Source: Gammaproteobacteria bacterium (GTDB lineage: Bacteria > Pseudomonadota > Gammaproteobacteria > Burkholderiales > Rhodocyclaceae). From it: 64,000 nucleotides of DNA. Position numbers and translations under genes: made by a program. The stretch covers positions 124,001 to 188,000 of the forward strand of contig JAHJPX010000006.1 in the NCBI GenBank assembly GCA_018819515.1, written 5' to 3'. The notes under the pieces were generated by a model. The model did no database searches. It saw only the letters and a program-made list of their open reading frames with translations, and was not told the DNA's origin. Positions 36,129 to 44,998 of the stretch are shown piece after piece. Every line of letters begins with the position of its first letter. The stretch's first letter is position 1.

Positions 36129-36137
36129 GAGATCACC

Positions 36138-37145
36138 ATGAGCTTTCAACCCGTCAAGTTCTACCAGACCGGCACCTTCACCGTCGGCAACCGTTTGCTG
36201 CCGCCCGAGCAGCGCAGTGTGCAGTCGCAGGAGAAGCGCTACAACTCGATCAATTCCGGCCACCGCGCCTGCCAGGGTTGCGGCGAGGCGCTGGGTGCGC
36301 GCTACGCCATCGATGCCGCGATGGAGGCAACCAACGGCCGGCTGATCTGCGCCAACGCCACCGGCTGTCTGGAGGTGTTCTCGACACCGTACCCGGAAAC
36401 CTCGTGGCAGATGCCGTGGATACACTCCGTGTTCGGCAACACTGCTGCCGTGGCGACCGGCATCGCCGCCGCGCTGAAAGTGAAGCGGCAACAGGGCGAG
36501 CGGCGCAACATCCGCGTCGTCGCGCAGGGCGGCGACGGCGGCACCACCGACATCGGCTTCGGCTGCCTCTCCGGCATGTTCGAGCGCAACGACGACGTGC
36601 TCTACATCTGCTACGACAACGGTGGCTACATGAACACCGGCATCCAGCGCTCGTCGGCAACGCCACCGGCCGCACGAACAGCGACGACCATGGCCGTTGG
36701 CCCCGAGCCGGGCAACGTCTTCGGTCAGGGCAAGTTTTTGCCGGCCATCGCCATGGCGCACGAGATCCCCTACGTCGCCACCGCGACGGTGGCCGACCTG
36801 CGCGACCTCGAAGCCAAGGTACGCCGTGCCATGGAATTCCAGGGTGCGCGCTACATCCACATCCTGGTGCCGTGCCCGCTCGGATGGGGCACCGCCTCGC
36901 ACGACACGATCAGGATCGCGCGGCTGGCCAAGGAAACCGGCGTGTTCCCCGTCTTCGAAGCCGAGCACGGCGAAGTAAAGTCAGTCCTGGCGATACGCCG
37001 GCAACTGCCGGTCGAGGAATATCTGAGGCCGCAAAAGCGCTATGCGCACTTGTTCGGCAAGACGCCGCAGGTCGAAGTGATCGCTCGGCTGCAAGCGCTG
37101 GCCGACCGCAATATCCGCAAGTACGGTTTGCTGGAGGGGAACTGA
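36138..37145 (+). CDS. 2-oxoacid:ferredoxin oxidoreductase, beta subunit
   Basis: The 335-residue thiamine-diphosphate subunit has GHRACQGCGEALGARY (a cluster/ThDP-related cysteine pair), NATGCLEVF, the ThDP-Mg motif VVAQGGDGGTTDIGF and ICYDNGGYMNTGIQRS. It ends with the PVEEYLRPQKRYAHL motif typical of pyruvate synthase beta chains. AGGAGATCACC precedes the ATG. A weak copy of the dispersed repeat (36977-37000) encodes VKSVLAIRR near residue 283. Confidence 0.92.
   Translation: MSFQPVKFYQTGTFTVGNRLLPPEQRSVQSQEKRYNSINSGHRACQGCGEALGARYAIDAAMEATNGRLICANATGCLEVFSTPYPETSWQMPWIHSVFGNTAAVATGIAAALKVKRQQGERRNIRVVAQGGDGGTTDIGFGCLSGMFERNDDVLYICYDNGGYMNTGIQRSSATPPAARTATTMAVGPEPGNVFGQGKFLPAIAMAHEIPYVATATVADLRDLEAKVRRAMEFQGARYIHILVPCPLGWGTASHDTIRIARLAKETGVFPVFEAEHGEVKSVLAIRRQLPVEEYLRPQKRYAHLFGKTPQVEVIARLQALADRNIRKYGLLEGN
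36977..37000 (+). repeat. possible dispersed repeat copy in the beta-subunit gene
   Basis: About 20 of 24 positions match. The encoded residues also fit the protein family, so chance similarity cannot be excluded. Confidence 0.4.
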
Positions 37146-37147
37146 GC

Positions 37148-38773
37148 ATGGACAAGCCCTTCGCCATCACCCTCGATCCCGGTTCCTCGCTTGCCAACAA
37201 GACAGGCTCGTGGCGTACCTTCCGGCCGGTCTACGTCGACCGCCTGCCGCCGTGCAATGCCGCCTGCCCGGCCGGCGAAAACATACAGGCCTGGCTGTTC
37301 CACGCCGAAAGCGGCGACTACGAAAAGGCCTGGCGCAGTCTCACCGAGAACAATCCGTTGCCTGCAATCATGGGTCGCGTTTGCTACCACCCCTGTCAGG
37401 GTGGCTGCAATCGCCAGTTCGTCGATTCATCGGTCGGCATCAATGCCGTCGAGCGTTTCCTCGGCGACGAAGCGCTCAAGCGTGGCTGGGCCTTCGAGAA
37501 GCCGGCCAAGTCGAGCGGCAAGCGCGTGCTGGTCGTCGGTGCCGGGCCATCGGGTTTGTCTGCCGCCTATCATCTGGCGCGGCTTGGCCACACGGTAGAG
37601 ATTCACGAAGCCGGTCCGCTCGCCGGCGGGATGATGCGTTTCGGCATTCCCAAGTACCGCCTGCCGCGCGACGTCATCGAAGCGGAGGTGCAACGCATCC
37701 TCGACCTCGGCGTGAAGCTGAAGCCCAACACCAAGATCGCCAACATCGCCGACGCCATGAAGGCCGGCAAGTTCGACGCCGCCTTCCTTGCGGTCGGTGC
37801 GCACATCGGCAAGCGTGCTTTCATCCCCGCCGCCGACGCGACGCGCATCGTCGACGCGGTTTCGGTACTGCGTTCGATGGAAGGCGAGGAGAAGCCCATG
37901 CTCGGTCGCCGCGTGGTCGTCTACGGCGGCGGCAACACTGCGCTGGACGTGGCCCGCACCGCCAAGCGCATGGGTGCGGAAGAGGCGATCATCGTCTATC
38001 GCCGCACCCGCGAGAAGGCGCCCGCGCACGATTCGGAAATCGAAGAAGCCTTGCAGGAAGGCATCATGGTCAAGTGGCTGTCGACCATCAAGCAGGCCGA
38101 TGAAGGCGAGATCACCATCGAGAAGATGGCGCTCGACGACAGCGGCTTCCCGCAGCCGACCGGCGAATTCGAGAAGCTGGCTGCCGATTCGGTCGTCCTC
38201 GCGCTAGGCCAGGACGTCGACCTCGGCCTGCTCGAAGGCGTGCCGGGGCTGGAGGTGAAGGATGGCGTGGTGCAGGTCGGCCCGAACATGATGACCGGCC
38301 ACGAAGGCGTCTTCGCCGGCGGCGACATGGTGCCCTCCGAGCGCACCGTTACTGTCGCAGTCGGCCACGGCAAGAAGGCTGCGCGCCACATCGACGCCTG
38401 GCTCGCCGGCGAAACCTACGCGCCGCCGCCAAAGCACGAAGTCGCCACCTTCGACAAGCTCAACACCTGGTACTACTCCGAAGCGCCGCACCAGGTGCGC
38501 CCCGTGCTCGACATCATCCGCCGCCAGTCGACCTTCGAGGAAGTGGTGCAGGGCCTCGACGAAGGCAACGCCCAGTTCGAGGCGCGGCGCTGCCTGAGTT
38601 GCGGCAACTGCTTCGAGTGCGACAACTGCTACGGCGTCTGTCCCGACAATGCAGTCATCAAGCTCGGCCCGGGCAAGCGCTTCCAGTTCAACTTCGACTA
38701 CTGCAAAGGCTGCGGCGTCTGTGCCACCGAGTGCCCTTGCGGCGCGATCAAGATGGTGCCGGAGGAGACCTGA
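37148..38773 (+). CDS. GltD-like NAD(P)H oxidoreductase fused to 2x[4Fe-4S] ferredoxin
   Basis: The 541-residue protein resembles the glutamate synthase small subunit. N-terminal cysteines (CNAACPAGENIQAW, CYHPCQGGCNR) form the dihydropyrimidine-dehydrogenase-type iron-sulfur domain; GAGPSGLSAAYHLA binds FAD, and YGGGNTALDVARTA binds NAD(P)H. The last 80 residues carry two ferredoxin motifs: CLSCGNCFECDNCYGVCP and CKGCGVCATECPCGA. Placed directly after the oxidoreductase genes, it very likely passes electrons between the enzyme and NAD(P)H, serving as both ferredoxin subunit and reductase. Start codon follows the beta gene by 2 nt. Confidence 0.9.
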   Translation: MDKPFAITLDPGSSLANKTGSWRTFRPVYVDRLPPCNAACPAGENIQAWLFHAESGDYEKAWRSLTENNPLPAIMGRVCYHPCQGGCNRQFVDSSVGINAVERFLGDEALKRGWAFEKPAKSSGKRVLVVGAGPSGLSAAYHLARLGHTVEIHEAGPLAGGMMRFGIPKYRLPRDVIEAEVQRILDLGVKLKPNTKIANIADAMKAGKFDAAFLAVGAHIGKRAFIPAADATRIVDAVSVLRSMEGEEKPMLGRRVVVYGGGNTALDVARTAKRMGAEEAIIVYRRTREKAPAHDSEIEEALQEGIMVKWLSTIKQADEGEITIEKMALDDSGFPQPTGEFEKLAADSVVLALGQDVDLGLLEGVPGLEVKDGVVQVGPNMMTGHEGVFAGGDMVPSERTVTVAVGHGKKAARHIDAWLAGETYAPPPKHEVATFDKLNTWYYSEAPHQVRPVLDIIRRQSTFEEVVQGLDEGNAQFEARRCLSCGNCFECDNCYGVCPDNAVIKLGPGKRFQFNFDYCKGCGVCATECPCGAIKMVPEET

Positions 38774-39528
38774 AGGCGGTCTTCCGCTTTTACGAGGAAC
38801 TCAACGATTTCCTGCCGCCGGAGCGGCGCCGGCAGGAATTTAGCGCCACCTGCGCGCGAGCCGCCACGACCAAGCACATGATCGAGGCGCTCGGCGTGCC
38901 GCACACCGAGGTCGAGTTGATCCTGGTCAACGGCGTATCGGTCGGCTTCGACCGGTTGCTGTGCGAAGGCGATCGTGTCGCCGTCTATCCGCGTTTCGAG
39001 GCATTCGATGTCACGCCCTTGCTGCGGGTGCGGGCTGCGCCGTTGCGCGTGACGCGTTTCGTCGCCGATGCCCATCTGGGCGGACTGGCGCACCTGCTGC
39101 GCATGGCGGGCTTCGATACGCTCTATCGGAACGACTACGACGACCCCGAGCTTGCCGACATTTCGATACGGGAGGAAAGGATCCTGCTGACGCGGGATCG
39201 TGAGTTGCTGAAACTGCGCGGCATTACGCACGGCTGTTACGTGCACACTTTGAAACCCGAACTGCAGTTCCGCGAGATCGTCGAACGTCTGGATCTGCGG
39301 CGGAGCATCAAGCCGTTTTCACTTTGCCTTGAATGCAATCGTCCGCTGCGACCCATCGACAAGGCCGAAGTGCTGGATCGCTTGCCGCCTGCCGTTCGTT
39401 TGAAACACGAGCAGTTCACCACCTGTGACGTCTGCGAACGGATTTACTGGCAGGGCTCCCATTGGCAAAGGATGCAGTCCCTGCTGAACGACGTGATGCA
39501 CCCCGGGGTGGGTGAAGGTCGGACCTGA
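38770..39528 (+). CDS. Mut7-C RNase domain protein with ubiquitin-like N-domain
   Basis: About 252 residues. The N-terminal 80 (VFRFYEELNDFLPPERR...VELILVNGVSVGF) form a Mut7-C-associated ubiquitin/ThiS-like domain; the rest is the Mut7-C PIN-like RNase domain (FVADAHLGGLAHLLRMAGFDT, ILLTRDRELL) with a C-terminal zinc ribbon (CLECNRPL and CDVCERIYW). No ATG lies at the expected start. The CTG at 38770 overlaps the upstream TGA stop as CTGA and has GGAGGAG just before it, so translation is probably coupled. Role in bacteria is undetermined. Confidence 0.75.
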   Translation: MKAVFRFYEELNDFLPPERRRQEFSATCARAATTKHMIEALGVPHTEVELILVNGVSVGFDRLLCEGDRVAVYPRFEAFDVTPLLRVRAAPLRVTRFVADAHLGGLAHLLRMAGFDTLYRNDYDDPELADISIREERILLTRDRELLKLRGITHGCYVHTLKPELQFREIVERLDLRRSIKPFSLCLECNRPLRPIDKAEVLDRLPPAVRLKHEQFTTCDVCERIYWQGSHWQRMQSLLNDVMHPGVGEGRT

Positions 39529-39560
39529 TGCGCACCCGAAGGGATCGGGCGCGGGTCGAC

Positions 39561-39586
39561 AAAGTCAGCCATGGCGGTACGCCACC
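39561..39586 (+). repeat. dispersed 25-bp repeat, intergenic copy
   Basis: Perfect core copy between the Mut7-C gene and the convergent flavin reductase gene, 7 nt from the latter's stop. Confidence 0.9.
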
Positions 39587-39593
39587 TTCATGG

Positions 39594-40130
39594 CTATTTC
39601 ATCCGCGACGGCAGCTTGATCGTCTCACCGGACGTCATGAAGACTCCGCGGCCACGGTGGTGGAGGGTGCGGGGTTCGCGGATGGTCGGGTCGATCCAGG
39701 CCTTGACGACTTCGAGCACGAAAAAGCTGTAGCGGTTGACCATGCGCGTGTCGATGACACGGCATTCGAGGTTGGCATGGCACTCGGCGATCAGCGGCGC
39801 GGCGACGAGCGAGCCTTGCTGCGGCGTGAGGCCGAAGGCGTGGAATTTGTCGATCTTGCGTCCGGAGCTGTTGCCGACGGCGACGACCTTGTCGGCGAGT
39901 TCGGCGGTCGGGATGCTGATGACGCATTCGTGCGTGGCGCGCAGCGCCTCGAAGCTCAGGCTGTTGCCACCGATGACACAGCCGACCAGCGGCGGCTCGA
40001 ACTCCATCATGGTGTGCCACGACTGGGTCATGACGTTCATGAGGCCCTTGTGCGAGGTGGTCAGCAGCACCACCGGGCCGGGTTCGAGCAGGCCATAGAC
40101 CCTGGATAGCGGATAGCTGCGTCGTGTCAT
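39594..40130 (-). CDS. flavin reductase family protein (FMN-binding split barrel)
   Basis: The 178-residue protein has the flavoredoxin/flavin-reductase pattern: PVVLLTTSHKGLMNVMTQSW, PPLVGCVIGGNSLSFEAL and a C-terminal ECHANLECRVID. Such proteins bind FMN and reduce flavins or act as flavoredoxins; electron donor unknown. I start at the ATG ending 40130 (MTRRSYPLS), preceded by AGGCGAG. It is a single gene. Confidence 0.85.
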   Translation of the reverse strand: MTRRSYPLSRVYGLLEPGPVVLLTTSHKGLMNVMTQSWHTMMEFEPPLVGCVIGGNSLSFEALRATHECVISIPTAELADKVVAVGNSSGRKIDKFHAFGLTPQQGSLVAAPLIAECHANLECRVIDTRMVNRYSFFVLEVVKAWIDPTIREPRTLHHRGRGVFMTSGETIKLPSRMK

Positions 40131-40266
40131 GATCTCGCCTCCGTGCATGCGCAAGGACCGTGCGCCACAATCGGAGCATAGACCACCGGGGAAAAGTGCA
40201 GGGCGTTGTCCTATCCCACACGTTGCTCGGGACGGCCGCTTCGTGGCATCCCGCGCCCTTCGGGCT

Positions 40267-40289
40267 GGTCAGTCGTGGCGGTACACCGA
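40267..40289 (+). repeat. dispersed repeat, diverged copy
   Basis: The A run is lost and two core bases are changed (GTCGTGGCGGTACACCG). It lies in the 274-nt gap before the DUF3175 gene, which otherwise shows nothing I can name. Confidence 0.65.
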
Positions 40290-40404
40290 ATGCAACGTGG
40301 TTGCGGTGGTCATGATGGGTTCGCGGACCGGAGCGCGGCGGACTATATTGACGGCAGGACGCCCCGAAAATGCCGGCGTCGTCGCAGCATGCTGGTGCAG
40401 CGTC

Positions 40405-40725
40405 ATGGCACAACAACCGAACCCGCACAGTCCGCAGTCCGCAGCCGGGCGCTGGTCGCAGAAGGTTACCGAGACCAGCAACGCGCTCGATCTGGATGCC
40501 GGGGTGTTCACCTGGCAGGATCCGCGGCGGATCGCCATGTCGCTCAAGGCGTCGGCAGAGCGCAGCCGGAGACGCAAGGCCGATCCGTTCCGCTCCGCCA
40601 TGTCGATGCTCTGCTTCTACATCAACCGGGCCGGACGCAAGCTTCCGGCGGAACAGCGGGCATGCCTCGATGCGGCGAAGGACGAGTTGCGAACCCTGTT
40701 CGGCAGGCCGCGCCATCGTCGTTGA
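40405..40725 (+). CDS. DUF3175 family protein
   Basis: The 106-residue basic protein matches the DUF3175 pattern: RWSQKVTETSNALDLDAGVF, KASAERSRRRKADPFRSAMS and FYINRAGRKLP. The family has no known function; the high Arg/Lys content and serine-rich helices suggest nucleic-acid contact. No good SD precedes the ATG chosen, and the frame is open upstream without family similarity. It is followed 91 nt later by the BCAM0308-like gene. Confidence 0.75.
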   Translation: MAQQPNPHSPQSAAGRWSQKVTETSNALDLDAGVFTWQDPRRIAMSLKASAERSRRRKADPFRSAMSMLCFYINRAGRKLPAEQRACLDAAKDELRTLFGRPRHRR

Positions 40726-40816
40726 CCGTCATCAACGAAATCATGCGGTCGATTGGCGCATACTGGTCTTAGGCAAACGGGATACCGTTTCCCGTCGATA
40801 CGCGAAGGAGTGAATC

Positions 40817-41317
40817 ATGGCTTATCCGACTTCTGCCACTGGATTCAGGCCGGTGCGGCGTAACGAACTGCGCCCCGAACGGATTCACGACACTTACAAG
40901 CTGACGCGCAAGCTTGCGGAACCAGCGGTATGCGGTGGCTGCGGTGCCGTGTATCACATGGGCCGTTGGCAATGGGGACCGCATCCGGACAACGCAACGA
41001 AAGTGACCTGCCCCGCGTGCGCAAGGGTGCATGATCGCGTGCCGGTCGGCTTCGTGCATGTCGGTGGCGAGTATTTCGCCGCGCACCGCGACGAGTTGCT
41101 GAGACTGCTGCGACACCACGAGGAGCGGGAAAAGGCGCAGCACGCGCTGGCGCGGATCATGGCGATCGAGGACGAACCGGGCGGCGTGCTGGTCACCACG
41201 ACCGACATGCATCTCGCCCGCGATCTGGGCGAAGCCTTGCACCATGCGCACCAAGGCGAACTGGAGTTCCACTATAACGAGGGCGAGAATCTGCTGCGGG
41301 TGCATTGGCGTCGGTAG
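40817..41317 (+). CDS. BCAM0308-like protein with zinc-ribbon cysteines
   Basis: The 166-residue protein has CGGCGAVYHMGRW and CPACARVHD, a four-cysteine zinc ribbon, followed by a helix (EYFAAHRDELLRLLRHHEE) and a small alpha/beta domain with VLVTTTDMHLARDLG. It resembles an uncharacterised betaproteobacterial family often called BCAM0308; function unknown. GAAGGAG precedes the ATG. Confidence 0.7.
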   Translation: MAYPTSATGFRPVRRNELRPERIHDTYKLTRKLAEPAVCGGCGAVYHMGRWQWGPHPDNATKVTCPACARVHDRVPVGFVHVGGEYFAAHRDELLRLLRHHEEREKAQHALARIMAIEDEPGGVLVTTTDMHLARDLGEALHHAHQGELEFHYNEGENLLRVHWRR

Positions 41318-41403
41318 GTGATCCGCGGCAATTCAGGTCGCGGAGTCCGGTATCGGCAGGCGCCTGTTCTTTGTTTTACAGAATGGGGCTCCGTGTCTTG
41401 GCG

Positions 41404-41428
41404 AAAAGTCAGCCGTGGCGGTACGCCA
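41404..41428 (+). repeat. dispersed 25-bp repeat, intergenic copy
   Basis: Consensus copy in the 274-nt gap before iorA, which also contains a terminator. Confidence 0.9.
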
Positions 41429-41533
41429 AGCGCTGCCGGGTTTCTGCGACGGACGCCAGCCCCATGATCCCAAGGGGAATTCCGGCTTGCCCGGGGCGCG
41501 GGGAATCCGGATAATCCCCCCTTTGAAGTTACG

Positions 41534-41566
41534 GGCTGACCTTGTTTGCGGGTCGGCCTTTTTCTT
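41534..41566 (+). terminator. hairpin with T run just before iorA
   Basis: GGCTGACC (41534-41541) pairs with GGTCGGCC (41551-41558), followed by TTTTTCTT. It ends only about 25 nt before the iorA ATG, so it either terminates upstream transcription with the iorA promoter close by, or acts as a leader attenuator. Confidence 0.65.
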
Positions 41567-41591
41567 CCCGATAACCAGATTGTGAGAATCC

Positions 41592-43496
41592 ATGGCAGCA
41601 GCGATGCCGCAGTTCGTTCCCCAGCCGGCGGCCAGCCGGCTTCTGCTTTCCGGTAACGAGGCCGTCGCCCGGGCCGTCTGGGAGTCCGGCTGCCGCGTCG
41701 CGGCCGCCTATCCCGGTACGCCGTCGACCGAGATGCTGGAAGTCATCTCGACCTATCCCGACATCTACGCCGAATGGTCGGTGAACGAGAAGGTGTCGCT
41801 GGAGGTCGCCATCGGCGCCGCTTTCGCCGGCTCGCGCTCCTTCTGCGCCATGAAGCATGTCGGCATGAACGTCGCCTCCGACGCGCTGATGACGCTGACG
41901 CTGACCGGCGTGGTCGGCGGCCTGGTGATCGCCATCGCCGACGACGTTGGCCTCTCTTCCTCGCAGAACGAACAGGACTCGCGCTACTGGGGCCGCTTCG
42001 CGCACCTGCCGATGTTCGAGCCGGCCGATTCGCAGGAAGCCTACGAGATGACGAAGCTGGCCTTCGATTTCTCGGAGAAATTCCAGGTGCCGGTGATCCT
42101 GCGCATGACCACGCGCATCAATCACGTCAAGGCGCTGGTCACCGTCGGCGAGCGCGTCGCGCACGCCGCCACCGGCTTCAAGAAGGAACCGGCGCGCTGG
42201 GTGATGACCCCGGCCGGTGCCAGCAAGCGCATTCCGCTGATGTTCGAGCGTGACAATGCGCTTCGTGCCGAAGCGGAAGTTTCGCCGCTCAATCTCGTCG
42301 AGACCGGCAAGGACCGCCGCGTCGGCTTCGTTTCTTCCGGCCCCGCCTGGATGCACGTGCGCGAATCCTTCCCCGATGCGCCGGCGCTGAAGCTGGGCTT
42401 CTCCTGCCCGGTGCCGATCGAGAAGATTCGCGCCTTCGCCGCCACGGTCGATCAACTCGTGGTGGTCGAGGAAGTCGAGCCGCTGGTCGAGATGGAACTC
42501 AAGGCAATGGGCATCGAATGCCACGGCAAGGACATCCTGCCGCGCCAGGGCGAACTGGCGCCGAACATCCTCAAGCCGGCCATCGCCAAGCTGCTCGGCG
42601 AGCCGGAGCCGCAGGGCGCATCTCAACACATGCGGCCGCTCGGCCGCGCCACGCCGGTGCCGGCCAGCGTCTTCCCGCGCCCGCCGACGATGTGCGTGGC
42701 CTGCCCGCACCTCGGCGTCTATTACACGCTGTCGCAACTCAAGAACATCACCATCTCCGGCGACATCGGCTGCTACACGCTGGGCGCCGGTCATCCGTGG
42801 AACGCGCTCGATACGACGATCTCCATGGGCGCCTCGATGGGCATCGCCATGGGCCTCGACAAAGGCCGCAGCGAAGCCGACAAGGACAAGCGCATCCTCG
42901 CAGTGATCGGCGACTCGACCTTCCTGCACATGGGCATGCAGGGCCTGCTCGACATCGTTTACAACGGCGGCAACGTCACCGTGATGCTGCTCGACAACCG
43001 CGCCGTCGGCATGACCGGCGGCCAGGCCAATCCGGGTTCGGGCAAGGGCATCCACGGCCAGGAGACGCCGCGCGTCGACTTCGCCAAGCTGGTCGAATCG
43101 CTGGGCGTGAAGAAGGAACGCATCCACGTCGTCGATCCCTACCAGTTGCCGGTGCTGTTCAAGACCATCCGCGAAGAGATCAAGGTGCCCGAGGTGTCGG
43201 TGATCATCACCGACCAGCCCTGCGTGCTGATCGACGACTACAAGAAGCAGCAGCCGTTCGAGGTCATCGACGACAAGTGCACCGGCTGCGGCAATTGCGT
43301 CGACGTCGGTTGTCCGGCCATCCACGTCACGCGCCGCGAAAAGGTGATCAAGCCCTCCGGCAAGGAAGTCGAACTGCAATTCGTGAATATCGAGACGACT
43401 GCCTGCACCGGCTGCGGACTGTGCGTGCAGCCCTGCGCTCCGGAAGCCATCGTCCATGCCGACCTGACCAAGCCGATGCGCCTGGTTCGCCACTGA
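41592..43496 (+). CDS. iorA: indolepyruvate:ferredoxin oxidoreductase, alpha subunit
   Basis: The 634-residue enzyme decarboxylates aryl pyruvates (from aromatic amino acids) to aryl-acetyl-CoA, reducing ferredoxin. Seen: AYPGTPSTEMLEV, NEKVSLEVAIGAAFAGSRSF, the ThDP region GDIGCYTLGAGHPWN and IGDSTFLHMGMQGLLD, and at the C-terminus two [4Fe-4S] motifs, CTGCGNCVDVGCP and CTGCGLCVQPCAP. Its own ferredoxin domain is the normal IorA arrangement. It precedes iorB by 9 nt. Confidence 0.95.
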   Translation: MAAAMPQFVPQPAASRLLLSGNEAVARAVWESGCRVAAAYPGTPSTEMLEVISTYPDIYAEWSVNEKVSLEVAIGAAFAGSRSFCAMKHVGMNVASDALMTLTLTGVVGGLVIAIADDVGLSSSQNEQDSRYWGRFAHLPMFEPADSQEAYEMTKLAFDFSEKFQVPVILRMTTRINHVKALVTVGERVAHAATGFKKEPARWVMTPAGASKRIPLMFERDNALRAEAEVSPLNLVETGKDRRVGFVSSGPAWMHVRESFPDAPALKLGFSCPVPIEKIRAFAATVDQLVVVEEVEPLVEMELKAMGIECHGKDILPRQGELAPNILKPAIAKLLGEPEPQGASQHMRPLGRATPVPASVFPRPPTMCVACPHLGVYYTLSQLKNITISGDIGCYTLGAGHPWNALDTTISMGASMGIAMGLDKGRSEADKDKRILAVIGDSTFLHMGMQGLLDIVYNGGNVTVMLLDNRAVGMTGGQANPGSGKGIHGQETPRVDFAKLVESLGVKKERIHVVDPYQLPVLFKTIREEIKVPEVSVIITDQPCVLIDDYKKQQPFEVIDDKCTGCGNCVDVGCPAIHVTRREKVIKPSGKEVELQFVNIETTACTGCGLCVQPCAPEAIVHADLTKPMRLVRH

Positions 43497-43505
43497 GAAG
43501 CCACC

Positions 43506-44135
43506 ATGTCTGACAGCAACGTAACCAACATCCTCGTCGTCGGCATCGGCGGCCAGGGTGTCATGACCGCCACCGAAATCCTCGCCGAAGCCGCCATTGC
43601 GCTCGGCCACGACGCCAAGAAGACCGAAGTCGCGGGCATGGCGCAGCGTGGCGGCGTGGTGTCGTCGCACCTGCGCTTCGGCCCCAAGGTGCTGTCGCCG
43701 CAGATCATGGCCGGCACCGCCGACCTGCTGGTCGGCTTCGAGGCCGCCGAGGCGATGCGCTGGTGCCACATGCTCAAGCCCGGCGGGCTGGTGCTGATGA
43801 ATACCGCGCGCCTGGTGCCGCCGGTGGTCGATATCGGCCTCTACGAGTACCCGGACGACCCGATCGCCGAGATCAAGTCGCGCGGCTACCAGGTGCACGC
43901 TTTCGATGCCATGGCCATCGCCATGGAACTCGGCGATGTGCGCTTGGGCAACACGGTGATGCTTGGCGCCATGGCCGACCACCTGCCGTTCCCGCCGCAG
44001 GTGCTGCTCGATGCGATCCTCAAGCGCTTTTCCGCGCGCAAGCCGCACATGGTGGAAGCCAACCGCAAGGCTTTCGAGGCCGGCAGGGAGGCAGACAAGA
44101 ATTCATCAAAATCGAAACAGACGGAGGCAGCATGA
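43506..44135 (+). CDS. iorB: indolepyruvate:ferredoxin oxidoreductase, beta subunit
   Basis: The 209-residue protein is a gamma-type domain: NILVVGIGGQGVMTATEILAEA, MAQRGGVVSSHLRFG and the C-terminal LDAILKRFSARKPHMVEAN. It partners IorA. Its stop overlaps the folD start in ATGA, so folD is translated in step with it. Confidence 0.93.
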   Translation: MSDSNVTNILVVGIGGQGVMTATEILAEAAIALGHDAKKTEVAGMAQRGGVVSSHLRFGPKVLSPQIMAGTADLLVGFEAAEAMRWCHMLKPGGLVLMNTARLVPPVVDIGLYEYPDDPIAEIKSRGYQVHAFDAMAIAMELGDVRLGNTVMLGAMADHLPFPPQVLLDAILKRFSARKPHMVEANRKAFEAGREADKNSSKSKQTEAA

Positions 44136-44998
44136 CCGCCCGCATCATCGATGGCAAAGCCCTTTCGGACAAGATCCGCGAACACCTGGCCGAGCGCGCG
44201 CATGCGCTGAAAGTCAGCCATGGCGTGACGCCGTGCCTAGCCGTGATCCTCGTCGGCGAGGATTCCGCGTCGCAGGTCTACGTGCGCAACAAGGTGGCCG
44301 GTTGCGAGAAGGCCGGCTTCCGCTCCATCAAGGAGGTCTATCCGGCCGACGTCGAGCCGATGACCGTGCTGGCCAAGATCGCCGAACTCAACGCGGACCC
44401 GTCGGTGCATGGCATCCTGGTGCAACTGCCGCTACCGAAGCACTTCGATTCCGAAGCCGTGCTGGAAGCGATCTCGCCCGATAAGGACGTCGACGGTTTC
44501 CACGCCGAGAACGTCGGCGCGCTGATGCAGGGCAACCCGCGCTTCATTCCCTGCACGCCCTATGGCGTGATGAAGATGCTGGAATCCGAGAACGTCAAGA
44601 TCGCCGGCGCCGAAGCGGTGGTGGTCGGCCGCAGCAACATTGTCGGCAAGCCGATGGCCATGCTGCTGCTGGCGCAAAGCGCCACGGTGACGATCTGCCA
44701 CTCGCGCTCGAAGGATCTCGCCTTCCACACCAAGCGCGCCGACATCCTGGTCGCCGCGGTCGGCAAGGAACGCATGATCACCGGCGACATGATCAAGCCC
44801 GGCGCGACGGTGATCGACGTCGGCATGAACCGGTTCAGCAGCGGTCCCAATGAAGGCAAGCTGTGTGGCGACGTGGACTTTGAGACCGCGAAGGAAGTGG
44901 CTGGCCTGATCACGCCGGTGCCCGGCGGCGTCGGCCCGATGACCATCACCATGCTGTTGATGAACACCATGGAATCCGCTGAGAGGACTTTGAAATGA
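44132..44998 (+). CDS. folD: methylene-THF dehydrogenase / cyclohydrolase FolD
   Basis: The 288-residue bifunctional enzyme interconverts 5,10-methylene-, methenyl- and 10-formyl-tetrahydrofolate for purine and formyl-Met synthesis. Seen: LAVILVGEDSASQVYVRNK with the catalytic Lys, VQLPLPKHF, DGFHAENVG, VVVGRSNIVGKPMAMLL and the final PGGVGPMTITMLL. Length equals E. coli FolD. A repeat-like copy at 44210-44233 encodes KVSHGVTP just ahead of the first conserved strand. Overlaps iorB and purE by 4 nt each. Confidence 0.95.
   Translation: MTARIIDGKALSDKIREHLAERAHALKVSHGVTPCLAVILVGEDSASQVYVRNKVAGCEKAGFRSIKEVYPADVEPMTVLAKIAELNADPSVHGILVQLPLPKHFDSEAVLEAISPDKDVDGFHAENVGALMQGNPRFIPCTPYGVMKMLESENVKIAGAEAVVVGRSNIVGKPMAMLLLAQSATVTICHSRSKDLAFHTKRADILVAAVGKERMITGDMIKPGATVIDVGMNRFSSGPNEGKLCGDVDFETAKEVAGLITPVPGGVGPMTITMLLMNTMESAERTLK
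44210..44233 (+). repeat. dispersed repeat copy inside folD
   Basis: About 22 of 24 positions match; the core reads GGCGTGACGCC with two bases swapped. It replaces rather than extends the family sequence, at residues 27-34. Confidence 0.65.
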
